From Alphaproteobacteria bacterium (GTDB lineage Bacteria; Pseudomonadota; Alphaproteobacteria; UBA828), in the NCBI GenBank assembly GCA_022826345.1, contig JAJDVB010000021.1, positions 1 through 42,774 on the forward strand: DNA of 42,774 nt. Direction: 5' to 3'. Position 1 is the stretch's first letter. Every line of letters starts with the position of its first letter. The position numbers and the translations under genes were made by a program. Positions 26,401 through 33,875 of the stretch are shown here, one piece after another. The notes under the pieces were generated by a model. That model was not told where the DNA came from. It saw only the letters and a list, made by a program, of their open reading frames with translations, and did not search any database.

Positions 26401-26852
26401 TGGAAATGCTGAAGCTGATCGAGCGGGACATCGCCGCGCATGGTTGGGGCTACGCCATGCTGCACGGGGCGACGAAGGACCGGGACGCCCAGGTCGCGGC
26501 CTTCCAGTCCGGCGATCTCCCGCTGTTCCTGGCAAGCCTGAAGGCCGGCGGCACGGGCCTCAACCTCACGGCCGCCGACACGGTGATCGTCTACGATCCC
26601 TGGTGGAACCCGGCTACGGAACGCCAGGCCATGGACCGGGCGCACCGGATCGGCCAGGACAAACCGGTGTTCGTTCACCGGCTGATTACCGAGAATACCG
26701 TCGAGGCCGCGATCCAGCGGATGCAGGCGCGCAAGCAGGCCCTGGCGGACGCGCTGTTCGAAGGCACAGGCCGGGGGCCGCTGGGGCTGACGGACGCGGA
26801 TATCGATGCGCTGTTCGGACCAACGCAATCGGGTTCTCGCGTCGGCCCATGA
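23403..26852 (+). CDS. SWIM zinc-finger SNF2/Swi2 helicase, 1149 residues
   Basis: A SWIM zinc finger is visible at residues 89-99 as CSCPVGHNCKH, the CxCxnCxH pattern. A long middle part follows. The SF2 helicase core starts near residue 690: Walker A DDMGLGKT at about 702-709, the DEAQ box near 800, then TGTPLENS and the C-terminal motif RAHRIGQ. This is the HepA/RapA-like class with a SWIM domain, probably a DNA translocase that remodels protein-DNA complexes, with a role in repair or transcription recycling. I use ATG 23403; TTG 23448 (GGACGGA upstream) and further upstream starts are possible. It is the last intact backbone gene before the junction. Confidence 0.85.
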   Translation: MSRRRIRGKECGRTGLATFETYDIEHVVGEDAYLRGLDYFRRGMVRSFSFGPHGRLYGEVSGSRSKPYAVVVKYESGADGALVPVEGHCSCPVGHNCKHTAAVLLAARHVSPEAVDGAAVSSHKGVSRDVRRWLGDWPGSAQARPEDRPGGPPEPGRNHLFYVIHRDTTGGMRIDPYRAYLKKDGTIGTNFREYREGTASAQRKFLTPEDAALIGRLGYYQGDIWPRRYDWPEGEELIGLVRGIVETGRARADDIRGMALSWSEPRRCVLAWEVGEAGRQQVAVHDDAGSPLTLLPFPTPMFMDPQSGEIGVAETGLPAGLASWFAAAPPVGRGSIDAVAARLSRVGQHARVPQLHRVEERTDVVPEPVLGLFGCEQRAVRHAYDGRRIVEVSGSDVVVYPCARLEIAYPGAGNRVRAGRGDDIAAEGGEGFAVIRRDRAQEEEFLEILREAATPHAWEHRELLRYHRNLPPELRDAEVVFTPIGDGRDDGAGAGLGFALRAVPGLRARGWRIEVDDSWPFQLHEGPVAFSTSLEADETDWFSLRLSLEADGRKFDVGPIVLQIVEELPVDELGRLEEGFDIESHLAGRTLHARLDDGSWVALDGSRFARFAEAFLEVHGLLEFHRADAGRLFELAEALEGCGAPWTGGREILDLGARLRALAEAPELAPPATLRGELRPYQRTGYGWLKALSESGFGGVLADDMGLGKTVQTLALLGHRHLEEKTELPSLLVVPTSLVGNWRREAARFVPDLKLLVLHGPDRRRHFPEIPDHHLIVTTYPLLNRDREALFDRDYELAVLDEAQAVKNPVSAVSKRIREIRARQRLALTGTPLENSLQELWALYDWLVPGLLGNRKKFTAEFRTPIEKHGDRARQRLLAARVKPFLMRRTKEEVAPELPERTVIDETIPLEGAQAALYESIRTTMDRQVREAIAAQGLAASQMAVFEALLRLRQVCCDPSLVKLDAARKVTASAKRARLLVLLEELVAEGRKVLVFSQFVEMLKLIERDIAAHGWGYAMLHGATKDRDAQVAAFQSGDLPLFLASLKAGGTGLNLTAADTVIVYDPWWNPATERQAMDRAHRIGQDKPVFVHRLITENTVEAAIQRMQARKQALADALFEGTGRGPLGLTDADIDALFGPTQSGSRVGP

Positions 26853-26888
26853 CCCGGCCTGTGCCATGAAGCCCGCTGCGGGCCGGCA

Positions 26889-27150
26889 AGAAGGATCGCC
26901 GGACCGGCCGGGTCGGTCGAGCGCGTCACCTTCCAAAATCCGGAGAACGGCTTCTGTGTGCTCAGGACCCGGGCGCGCGGCCATCGCGGGCTGGTCACCG
27001 TTCGGCCACGCCGCGACGGTGGCAGCGGGGGAATGGATCACCGCCTCGGGCGAACGGGTGAACGACCGCACGCACGGCCAGCGGTTCAAGGCACGCTTCA
27101 TCCGCAGCGGCGCACGCTCCTCGGACGAGGGCATCGAGAAGTATTTGGCC
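26889..27150 (+). pseudogene. Frameshifted N-terminal remnant of a recD2-type helicase
   Basis: Reading from 26916 gives ERVTFQNPENGFCVLR, then ARGHRGLVTV. A shift by one base after 27002 continues with GHAATVAAGEW, ITASGERVNDRTHGQRFKAR and EGIEKYLAQ. This is the N-terminal region of the ATP-dependent RecD2-like DNA helicase, where the family reads VTVVGHAA across the shift; net two bases are missing. No start codon lies in the first frame, and similarity ends at about 27150. A whole RecD2 has some 700 residues. The remainder is not in the window. The break coincides with the change to AT-richer DNA, so the gene was probably cut by the insertion of the island. Confidence 0.75.
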
Positions 27151-27545
27151 CAGCAGAGCCTGTCTGTTCGTATCTCCCTCACCAAGGCAAAGGCCATCCG
27201 CAGACTCTCAATCGTCCCAATACCATATGGGATCAGGCTGCTCCCGCAGGAACACCATCGCGTTCGTCACCGATGGACGGGGAAACTTGTCGTTGAGCTG
27301 GTACTATGCTAGGTGCATGAGCACAATCCACTGCGGTCACATGGTCGGGGTCGAAACCCTGTTCCCATAGCCGGTTGGTCCACTGGTTATCCTTTCGAGC
27401 GGCATACGCCCAAGAGCCAATTGACCCAAGTCTAAACACTTGCTCGTCGGAACGGGAAATTCATTCCTTCTATTGAACTTTATTGTCCAAGCACCTACTT
27501 GAACTGTGCCTTCCAACATGCGTCAGCGGATGGGGTAATAGCAAG
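27151..27545. other. Junction region, no recognised gene
   Basis: Directly after the recD2 remnant the base composition falls and the codon style changes. A minus-strand frame at 27233-27439 (MFRLGSIGSWAYAARKDN at its start) is protein-like but I recognise nothing, and a second frame overlaps it at 27337-27519. They may be the two halves of a frameshifted small gene. A weak promoter-like TTGAAC (27473-27478) with TACTTG (27496-27501, 17-base spacer) precedes the Cas2-like gene. Confidence 0.4.
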
Positions 27546-27821
27546 ATGCCTTCCTACATAATTACCTACGACTTGAGCAAACCAGGCCGAGATTATCCCA
27601 GCCTCTACAATAATATTAAGGGCATCACTGGCACTTGGGCCCACATCTCCGAATCCTCCTGGCTCGTCGTTGGGGAGAAGCTCACTTGTGTAGACATTAG
27701 GGACAAACTTAGTCCTAGTATAGATAGCAACGATAAGATTTTTGTAGCCAAACTAACGGGCGAAGCAGCGTGGATAGGGCTTAATCAGAAAGCAACAGAA
27801 TGGATAAAGAGCAATTTTTAG
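27546..27821 (+). CDS. Cas2-like/SinR-type ferredoxin-fold protein, 91 residues
   Basis: The first strand reads MPSYIITYDLSKPG, with the Asp at residue 9 at the position of the metal-binding Asp of Cas2. A helix (YPSLYNNIKG), the strand TWAHISESSWLVVG and the end VAKLTGEAAWIGL agree with the stand-alone Cas2-like proteins that databases label SinR-family. Cas2 proper works with Cas1 and CRISPR repeats, none of which are here. Stand-alone versions may be small nucleases or toxins of the VapD type. The base content is AT-rich like the PARIS pair 250 bases on, which suggests a common origin, but that pair has its own promoter. Confidence 0.7.
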   Translation: MPSYIITYDLSKPGRDYPSLYNNIKGITGTWAHISESSWLVVGEKLTCVDIRDKLSPSIDSNDKIFVAKLTGEAAWIGLNQKATEWIKSNF

Positions 27822-28024
27822 CACGTACGGAATCCCTCTTCCTTATTTTCTGGGCCTAGCGTTGACCGTGAGGAGTCCCGCTGACGCATCGCCGACGCCC
27901 CCTTCGGCCACACACGAAGACCGTATTTTTCGTACCACCTCGCGTGTTTCACATAAAAGTGCATTCACATGACGCTATTACGACTTTTAACGCAAACGGC
28001 TCACCGGATTTAGAGACTCAGCAG

Positions 28025-28051
28025 TTGACAGCAACTTGCTCTGACTAGACT
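28025..28051 (+). promoter_or_regulatory. Promoter of the PARIS-type pair
   Basis: A perfect -35 box TTGACA (28025-28030) is followed after 15 bases by TAGACT (28046-28051), and an AAAGGA ribosome site (28061-28066) precedes the ATG at 28074. The spacer is two bases shorter than ideal, which may keep expression low. The position suits the start of the two-gene operon. Confidence 0.5.
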
Positions 28052-28073
28052 CCGAGTGGGAAAGGACCAGATT

Positions 28074-29444
28074 ATGACATCGGACGATACAGCTTCACAT
28101 GGAGCACTCACAAGATTGGTCATTGACGGCTTGTTTAGCAGGTTTAACTATGATATTGAGTTTAATGAGGAAGATCTACTTACGATACTAATCTCTCCTA
28201 ACGGTTTCGGAAAAACTACCATTCTAAGAATTATTAACAACATTCTGACAGCCAATTTTCGATATTTTTCTGGCTTGTCTTTTGGTCAGATAGAGCTTTA
28301 CTTGTCGAATGGATTAGGAATTAGAATAACAAAACGCGTATCCTCCGATATAACACCCGAGGCCGGGCCATCCTCTGCCGGAGAAGTATGTATTGCCCCA
28401 ATCGATGTGTCTATGCACAACGAAGAGTTCTACACCTACGATGTTGGCCGAGACGATAAACTATCTGAAGCCATTGAGCGGTATTTGCCGGTTCATCGCG
28501 TCGACACGAACCACTGGCTCGACACTACTACGAATTCAATAATGTCATCCTACGAATTGGTGTCGCGTTTCGAGGGCCTGCTACCCACTGATATTTCAAG
28601 TCCCAAACCTTTACCCCAATGGTTGAGAAAAACCTGCTCAAGCACACATTGCCATTTTATAGAAACAGAGAGATTGCTTTCCCTAGAGTTGGAAGAGGGC
28701 TCGCTATACTCGTATCGGCGAGGTGCGGTGAAATCCGAATCAGTAGTTGAAAAGGATGCAGCTGACCTTTCGGATCGCATTCGTCGTGTAGTAAATGCTT
28801 ACGCTACGGAATCGCAGAAGCGGGATCAAACATTTCCTAAGAGGATTATAGAGAACAGAGGAGACCGCACCTCTGATGAAGCGAGTATACGAAAAAGATT
28901 GCGTTTGCTGGGTGAAAAGCAAGATCAGTTGGTTGACGCTGGCCTAATTGAGGAGCCTGTTGGCGAACCTATATCGCATTCTGATGACCTCTCGGACGAA
29001 AACATTAGAAACATATTGTCGATCTATATCGATGACACAGAGAAGAAGCTAAGCGTATTCGATGACATCTATGAAAGGGCGCGGCTGTTTAAGACCATAC
29101 TAAACGAGCATTTCTTCTTCACAAAAATCGGCGTGGACCAGCATAACGGTATTACAGCGTCAGATGTGGACTCTTCCACTTCACTTAGGTTGTCTGAGCT
29201 GTCGTCAGGCGAGCAGCACGAACTTGTACTGATGTACGAGCTGCTTTTCATAGTTCGTGAGCGCGCCGTGATACTTATCGATGAGCCGGAACTGTCGCTT
29301 CACGTAGCCTGGCAAAGGCGGTTTGTGCAAAATCTACGAGAGATCCAGCGATTACGGAAGGTTCAATTTGTTATCGCAACGCATTCTCCGCAAATTATTG
29401 GAGACCAATGGAATTTGACTACGGAGTTGCAGAGTGATGAATAG
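28074..29444 (+). CDS. ariA: AriA-like AAA ATPase of a PARIS-type defence pair, 456 residues
   Basis: This is an ABC/SMC-like AAA_15 ATPase. Walker A is SPNGFGKTT at residues 41-49, the signature SSGEQHE is at 377-383, Walker B IDEPELSLH is at 402-410 with Glu404 as the catalytic base, and the switch His is at 437 (ATHSPQ). The middle part is the long helical insertion typical of such ATPases. The next gene is a DUF4435/TOPRIM protein, the exact order of the PARIS system, in which AriA senses phage anti-restriction proteins and releases the AriB nuclease. AT-rich codon use differs from its neighbours. Start ATG 28074 chosen for its ribosome site. The pair could instead be a relative such as AbiL. 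Confidence 0.75.
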   Translation: MTSDDTASHGALTRLVIDGLFSRFNYDIEFNEEDLLTILISPNGFGKTTILRIINNILTANFRYFSGLSFGQIELYLSNGLGIRITKRVSSDITPEAGPSSAGEVCIAPIDVSMHNEEFYTYDVGRDDKLSEAIERYLPVHRVDTNHWLDTTTNSIMSSYELVSRFEGLLPTDISSPKPLPQWLRKTCSSTHCHFIETERLLSLELEEGSLYSYRRGAVKSESVVEKDAADLSDRIRRVVNAYATESQKRDQTFPKRIIENRGDRTSDEASIRKRLRLLGEKQDQLVDAGLIEEPVGEPISHSDDLSDENIRNILSIYIDDTEKKLSVFDDIYERARLFKTILNEHFFFTKIGVDQHNGITASDVDSSTSLRLSELSSGEQHELVLMYELLFIVRERAVILIDEPELSLHVAWQRRFVQNLREIQRLRKVQFVIATHSPQIIGDQWNLTTELQSDE

Positions 29445-30318
29445 TATTCAACGCGAGATGAGCGCGGCTGATGTGGTTAGCGAAATACGCTTGCATAGGA
29501 ACAGTGAAGTACGAGGCGCGGATAGAAGTTTTTTGTTAGTAGAAGGGCATCGAGATTCGTTGTTACTTCAAAAGTTCGTGGCCGAAGAAGATTGTTTGAT
29601 TTTGATTTGTTTTGGTAGAGATAATGTCGCGGGTGCAATTGCGATGTTGGACGAGGAAGGGGAAGTAGGAGTCGTAGGCATAATAGATAGGGATTATGTG
29701 GACTTTTTTCCAGAGGAGGAGGTGTCGAGCAATATTGTATATACAGATGAGAACGACCTCGAGATGATGATATTGTGTTCGCCAGTACTGGAGCAGTTCT
29801 TGATCCAATACGGAAATGCGGAGAGAGTTGCTCAAGTTAGGAAAGAGACGCGTCAAGATGCGCGACAGGTTATTTTTCAAAGCGCGGCGTGTATTGGAGC
29901 GCTACGCGTGCTTTCCAGGCGGGAGCAATGGAACTTTAAGTTTTCTGATCTAAGCTTCTGCTATGACTCCAATACTTCAATCAACGTAGATATGGAAGGG
30001 CAATGTGGGAACATATTGATGCAAGCATTAGAGGTGGACAAACCTACGATTCAGGATTTGGTTGAGAAGGCGAGACGGTTGAGAATGGAAGTGGACGACG
30101 TAAAATTGCTTTGTCGCGGTCGAGATTGCATCCGAATACTAAGACGAGCGATAAGGTATTTGTTTAAAGGTACAAATGAGTTTGATTCGGATAAGAGGCA
30201 AAAGGGCTTGGAAAAGGTTCTCCGGCTGGCTTACGATCATAGATACTTCGAAAGGACAAACATGTACACAGCAGTGCGGGACTGGGAAGGTCGAAGTGGC
30301 TTGAGGGTATTGAGGTAA
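29437..30318 (+). CDS. ariB: AriB-like DUF4435/TOPRIM nuclease of a PARIS-type pair, 293 residues
   Basis: Counting from ATG 29437, the TOPRIM glutamate lies in LLVEGHRDS (about residue 36), and the DxD pair in GIIDRDY (about residues 84-86), followed by the ENDLEMMIL segment of DUF4435. In PARIS this protein is held by AriA and, when released, cleaves host tRNA and stops phage growth together with the cell. The start overlaps the ariA end by eight bases, so translation is coupled. All metal-binding residues are present, so I expect an active enzyme. The base content is AT-rich like ariA, as expected of a unit acquired together. Confidence 0.75.
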   Translation: MNSIQREMSAADVVSEIRLHRNSEVRGADRSFLLVEGHRDSLLLQKFVAEEDCLILICFGRDNVAGAIAMLDEEGEVGVVGIIDRDYVDFFPEEEVSSNIVYTDENDLEMMILCSPVLEQFLIQYGNAERVAQVRKETRQDARQVIFQSAACIGALRVLSRREQWNFKFSDLSFCYDSNTSINVDMEGQCGNILMQALEVDKPTIQDLVEKARRLRMEVDDVKLLCRGRDCIRILRRAIRYLFKGTNEFDSDKRQKGLEKVLRLAYDHRYFERTNMYTAVRDWEGRSGLRVLR

Positions 30319-30686
30319 ATGAGTGCTGCGGTGTTTTCGTGGTACTCGAGGAGCGCATAGAAAACTTTGCGTGGACTCTTGGACAGGCGGGATGATCGGG
30401 GAGGGCACGGATGGGGCCGAGATGAGAGCGTCTTGGCCTTTCGTATGGAATAGGGGCAACCGTGCGGCGAAGGCCGTAGGCCATGGGTCGTGAGCAACCG
30501 GTAACGGTCACAGGCTGTCCGGCAGGGATATGCTGCCGGTAAGTCTTTCAATTCCGGTAGGGAGTCCGTGCAGGCGGAATTGCAATAGACCGATGATGCG
30601 GTGGACGACGCGAGCGATCCCAGGCCTCAGCGAGACAATACTCAACTTGGCGTTGAACACAGATTGCCGATCTCTCGCTGCCGCGA
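30319..30686. other. Unassigned gap after the PARIS-type pair
   Basis: No convincing gene is seen in 368 bases. Several minus-strand frames are open here, with proline-, serine- and arginine-rich texts that look like antisense readings rather than proteins. The composition rises back to GC-rich within this stretch, so a junction between segments probably lies here. No terminal inverted repeat or target duplication could be found. Confidence 0.4.
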
Positions 30687-31443
30687 TCACCCACGATGGC
30701 TCTCAACTGCATGCTGCGGCGAGAAGCCTAGCACCTCTCTGGCGTGAGAGAGATCGCGATAGCCCCATCTGTTGTCGGACTGGATGAAGAAGATGTCGTA
30801 GCGCACCGAATCGTTCAGGTCGACGACGCGTTCGATAGCGTCGACGACATCTCGTTGGCTGCACCGGACCGAGAATGTTCACGCGTCAACCGGCCGGTCT
30901 TCGACGTTGACGAAGCCGATGCGCAGTACGACCATGGAGAGATCGAAGCAGTCCGTGTAATACCTCGCGAGGGCCTCGCCCCAGATCTTGGTACTCGCGT
31001 AAGGACCTTTGGGACGCGTGGCCATGTCGTGGCGAATCCGAACCCGGTCGGCCGGCACGTTGTCGTAACGGCCCTCGACGAGGGCACGATACGGCTCCTC
31101 ACGCTCCCAGCCGGTGACGGTCGCGCCGGAACTGGTGGCGAACACGATGCGCTTGCAACCCGCTGGACTGGCCGCTTCGAGCACGTTGCGGGTGCTGATG
31201 ACGTTGGTGTCGCGCAACTCTTCCCATGTATAGCCATCGCCGGCCTTGGCCGCGAGGTGGATGATGGTGTCTTGGCCTTCGAAGGCCGGTCGGATCGCGT
31301 CGAAATTGGCGAGATCCGCACGCACTGTGGCGACGCCAGGTACGTCCCTCCGATTGAGGGCGGTGAGCCGCGCGCGGGGTTCGAGACGCTCGCGAACGGC
31401 CGTGCCGATCAGGCCGCTCATGCCGGTGATTAGGATGCTTCAC
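30687..31443 (-). pseudogene. Pseudogene of an NAD-dependent epimerase/uronate dehydrogenase-like enzyme
   Basis: The frame reads ILITGMSGLIG (the Rossmann loop), then IIHLAAKAG, YASTKIWGEALARYY and VLRIGFVNVEDRP, a short-chain sugar dehydrogenase of about 250 residues. Two lesions are visible. An extra C at 31437 separates the likely GTG start at 31443 from the rest of the frame. A TGA at 30879-30881 interrupts the C-terminus; the frame then continues unbroken with FSVRCSQRDVVDAIE, RYDIFF and SDNRWGYRDLSHA to a natural stop at 30687. The family usually has Arg at the TGA position, so CGA to TGA is the probable change. It has nothing to do with defence and is probably a leftover host gene caught inside the island. 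Confidence 0.8.
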
Positions 31444-31978
31444 TTCACGGTCCCCTCTTTTTCCAGTATCCATGTGCGCGCACAACCCGGCACATCCACC
31501 GTCGTGCTCGCCTGCACGAAGTCCGAGGGCCGGGTGCTCACGTGGCTGAAGCGGCAACGGGATCTCGCGCGGACCCTCGACGCGAAGCGCGCCGTCATCA
31601 ACGTAAGCCGGGACCTGGACGGGAGGGTGACCGAGCCGCTTGAGATCGCGGTCGGCGACACGCGGACGATCACGCCGCCATCGCACGCTGCACTTGCCCG
31701 GCCCTCGCGTAATGACCCAATCTTCCTTCCGCCTACCGCCGACCCTACCGGCTGTTGCGTGCTCCGCCGCCGTCTCGCATCCGTCTCCATCCGCGCGCGC
31801 CGCTCTGCCAAGAGCGAGAACCTGACCGGGAGCCGCGCGGCACGATCGGGGACTTCATCGTTCTACGTGCAGCCATCAAACGGTCGCCACCCGTTAGCCG
31901 CCGCCCTGCTCGACAAGGACGAGCAGCCCTTGAGGCTCGCTCGCCGACACGCTACAGGTTGCTTTGGAGGCTCTGATC
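31444..31978. other. Gap between the dehydrogenase pseudogene and vsr
   Basis: No gene is recognised in 535 bases. A plus-strand reading between about 31450 and 31720 (with VVLACTKSEGRVLTWLKRQR and VINVSRDLDGRVTEP) and an opposite reading are both open, and either may be a remnant of a neighbour of the dehydrogenase gene. The promoter of the six-gene operon must lie in the right part; the ribosome site TTTGGAGG at 31963-31970 is clear, but I see no reliable -35/-10 pair. Confidence 0.4.
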
Positions 31979-32395
31979 TTGGATATTGTAACGCCTGAAC
32001 AGCGCTCAGCGATGATGTCGAAGATTCGCGGGCGCAACACCCGGCCTGAACTCCGGGTGAGGAAAACCGCGCATCGCTTGGGGCTGCGGTTTCGTCTCCA
32101 TCGCAAGGATCTGCCCGGCACTCCGGATCTTGTATTCCCGGCAAGGCGCAAGGCAGTCTTCGTTCATGGTTGTTTCTGGCATAGTCACGGTGGCTGCAAG
32201 TATGCTTACAAGCCGAAGTCCAATGTTGCGTTCTGGAAAGACAAGCTTCAGAAAAATCTCGACCGGGACATCCGCGCCGCGCGGGAGCTGAAAACCCTTG
32301 GATGGGACGTAATCGTAATTTGGGAATGCGAGACAAGAAACGACGAACGGCTTGTCGGCATTCTGAACGGCCGGGTCCGTAATGCCCCCGCCTGA
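31979..32395 (+). CDS. vsr: Vsr very-short-patch-repair nicking endonuclease, 138 residues
   Basis: The start is TTG 31979, behind TTTGGAGG, giving MDIVTPEQRSAMMSKIRGRN, the usual Vsr N-terminus. The catalytic Asp50 lies in GTPDLVF, and His63 and His68 in FVHGCFWH. Zinc ligands are Cys65, His70 and Cys73, with a further Cys in WECE. The enzyme nicks beside the T of T:G mismatches made when 5-methylcytosine deaminates, so its presence predicts a cytosine-5 methylase partner; indeed the next gene overlaps it by 14 bases. It is complete in length. It is the first gene of the six-gene operon. Confidence 0.92.
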   Translation: MDIVTPEQRSAMMSKIRGRNTRPELRVRKTAHRLGLRFRLHRKDLPGTPDLVFPARRKAVFVHGCFWHSHGGCKYAYKPKSNVAFWKDKLQKNLDRDIRAARELKTLGWDVIVIWECETRNDERLVGILNGRVRNAPA

Positions 32396-33875
32396 CCGCT
32401 TGGCGCCCCGGCGCCGGAAAGCCGCGCGACTTCGAACCGGAGCGCCCCCTCGGGTGCTCGAAATCTGCTCGGGGTGCGGCGGCCTATCCCTTGGGATGGC
32501 CTCGACCGGCTTTGAGCTTTCAGCTCATGTCGAGATCGACCCGGAGACGTCCGCGAGTTACGCGCTCAACTTCGGCCGCGAACGGCCAGCCGACGACCCA
32601 TGGGCACTCACGCGAAACATGGAACACTGTTCGGCCACCGACCTGATCACCGATCTGGGATTGCGGAAATCGGCCGCGTCAGCATTCGACGTGCTCGCCG
32701 CCGGCCTGCCCTGCCAGGCCTTCGCCCGCATCGGCCGGTCCAAGCTCCGAGCGGTCACCGGCAAGGACGACGCTTTCCGTACCGACCCCCGCGCCGCACT
32801 CTACCTACACTTCCTTAAGTTCGTCCGCGACACGCAGCCTCTGGCAATCATCATCGAAAACGTGCCCGACATACTCAATTTTGGCGGTCACAATGTCCCG
32901 GAAGAGATTTGCGTCACACTCGAGAAAGCAGGCTACCGGCCTGCCTATACCATCCTGAACGCAGCCTTCTTCGGCGTACCGCAGGTCCGCGAGAGACTGT
33001 TCATCGTTGCGATCTCTACGACGCTGAATACCAGCCCGACATTTCCCGATCCCACCCACTTCCTCGAACTGCCCCGGGGCTATCAGGCCTCGCGTCGCGT
33101 CGCCCTCAAGCATGTAGACGCCGACAGCAGATATTTCCGCGAGATCCGTGATCCGGCGGATACGCTGCCGTCGGCGGTTACCGTTCGCGAAGCACTCGAC
33201 GATCTGCCGCAGATCACCGAACACCGCACTGATCCCCGCTCCATGCGGCGTCGGAAGATCGACCAGATGATCCCCTACAGCAGGCCCGCACGTAATCTCT
33301 CCGAATACGCGCGCGCCATGCGCGAATGGCCCGGCTTCGAGACGGGCGCGGCGTCGGACGGTCATCTTGTCAGGATCACACCACGCGACTTCCCGATATT
33401 CGAGCGCCTCCCCCACGGCGCCGACTATCCCCAGGCCCGAAAACTGGCCGAGCGCATGCTGCTGGAGACCGTTCGCTCACGCGGCCTTGATGCAGACGAC
33501 CGGAACTCGCACGAATGGAATGCGCTCCGCCGTTCCATCGTACCGCCCTACGATCCGGGCAAATTTCCGAACAAATGGTGGAAGCTTGATCCTCTCAAGC
33601 CCTCCAGGACGCTGACCGCTCATATCGGCAAGGACACTTACTCCCATATTCATTACGACAGCAGACAGGGCCGCTCGATTTCCGTGCGAGAAGCGGCGCG
33701 CCTGCAGTCCTTCCCTGACGGATTCCGATTCTCTGGTGCCATGAACTCGGCCTTCAGGCAGATCGGTAATGCAGTGCCGCCGCTACTTGGCCGCGCCGTT
33801 GCCGAAGCGCTCAAACGGCAAATCGACAATGGTCTCGAGACGCCCGGCGCGAAAACCGACCTGGAGGCCGCTTGA
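32382..33875 (+). CDS. C5-cytosine DNA methyltransferase, 497 residues
   Basis: All main motifs of the family are readable: the SAM loop LEICSGCGGLSLG (residues 26-38), the catalytic GLPCQAFA with Cys111, IIIENV, VPQVRER, and the C-terminal QIGNAVPP. The variable target-recognition region lies between VPQVRER and the last motifs and is longer than in Dcm. The modified sequence cannot be predicted. The enzyme protects DNA from the operon's nuclease and makes Vsr necessary. The start lies within vsr and the stop TGA overlaps the TTG of the next gene. Codon use is close to GC-rich neighbours. Confidence 0.92.
   Translation: MPPPDRLAPRRRKAARLRTGAPPRVLEICSGCGGLSLGMASTGFELSAHVEIDPETSASYALNFGRERPADDPWALTRNMEHCSATDLITDLGLRKSAASAFDVLAAGLPCQAFARIGRSKLRAVTGKDDAFRTDPRAALYLHFLKFVRDTQPLAIIIENVPDILNFGGHNVPEEICVTLEKAGYRPAYTILNAAFFGVPQVRERLFIVAISTTLNTSPTFPDPTHFLELPRGYQASRRVALKHVDADSRYFREIRDPADTLPSAVTVREALDDLPQITEHRTDPRSMRRRKIDQMIPYSRPARNLSEYARAMREWPGFETGAASDGHLVRITPRDFPIFERLPHGADYPQARKLAERMLLETVRSRGLDADDRNSHEWNALRRSIVPPYDPGKFPNKWWKLDPLKPSRTLTAHIGKDTYSHIHYDSRQGRSISVREAARLQSFPDGFRFSGAMNSAFRQIGNAVPPLLGRAVAEALKRQIDNGLETPGAKTDLEAA

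Noticed and set aside
23733..27197. A 1154-codon open frame on the minus strand
   Set aside because: It is antisense to the SWIM-SNF2 helicase and is rich in Arg, Pro and Ala without domain pattern.
27546..27821. Possible CRISPR locus because of the Cas2-like protein
   Set aside because: No direct-repeat array, Cas1 or effector gene is present on either side.
30139..30690. Several open frames after the PARIS-type pair
   Set aside because: They lack ribosome sites and protein-like composition, overlap each other in all minus frames and partly run antisense to ariB.
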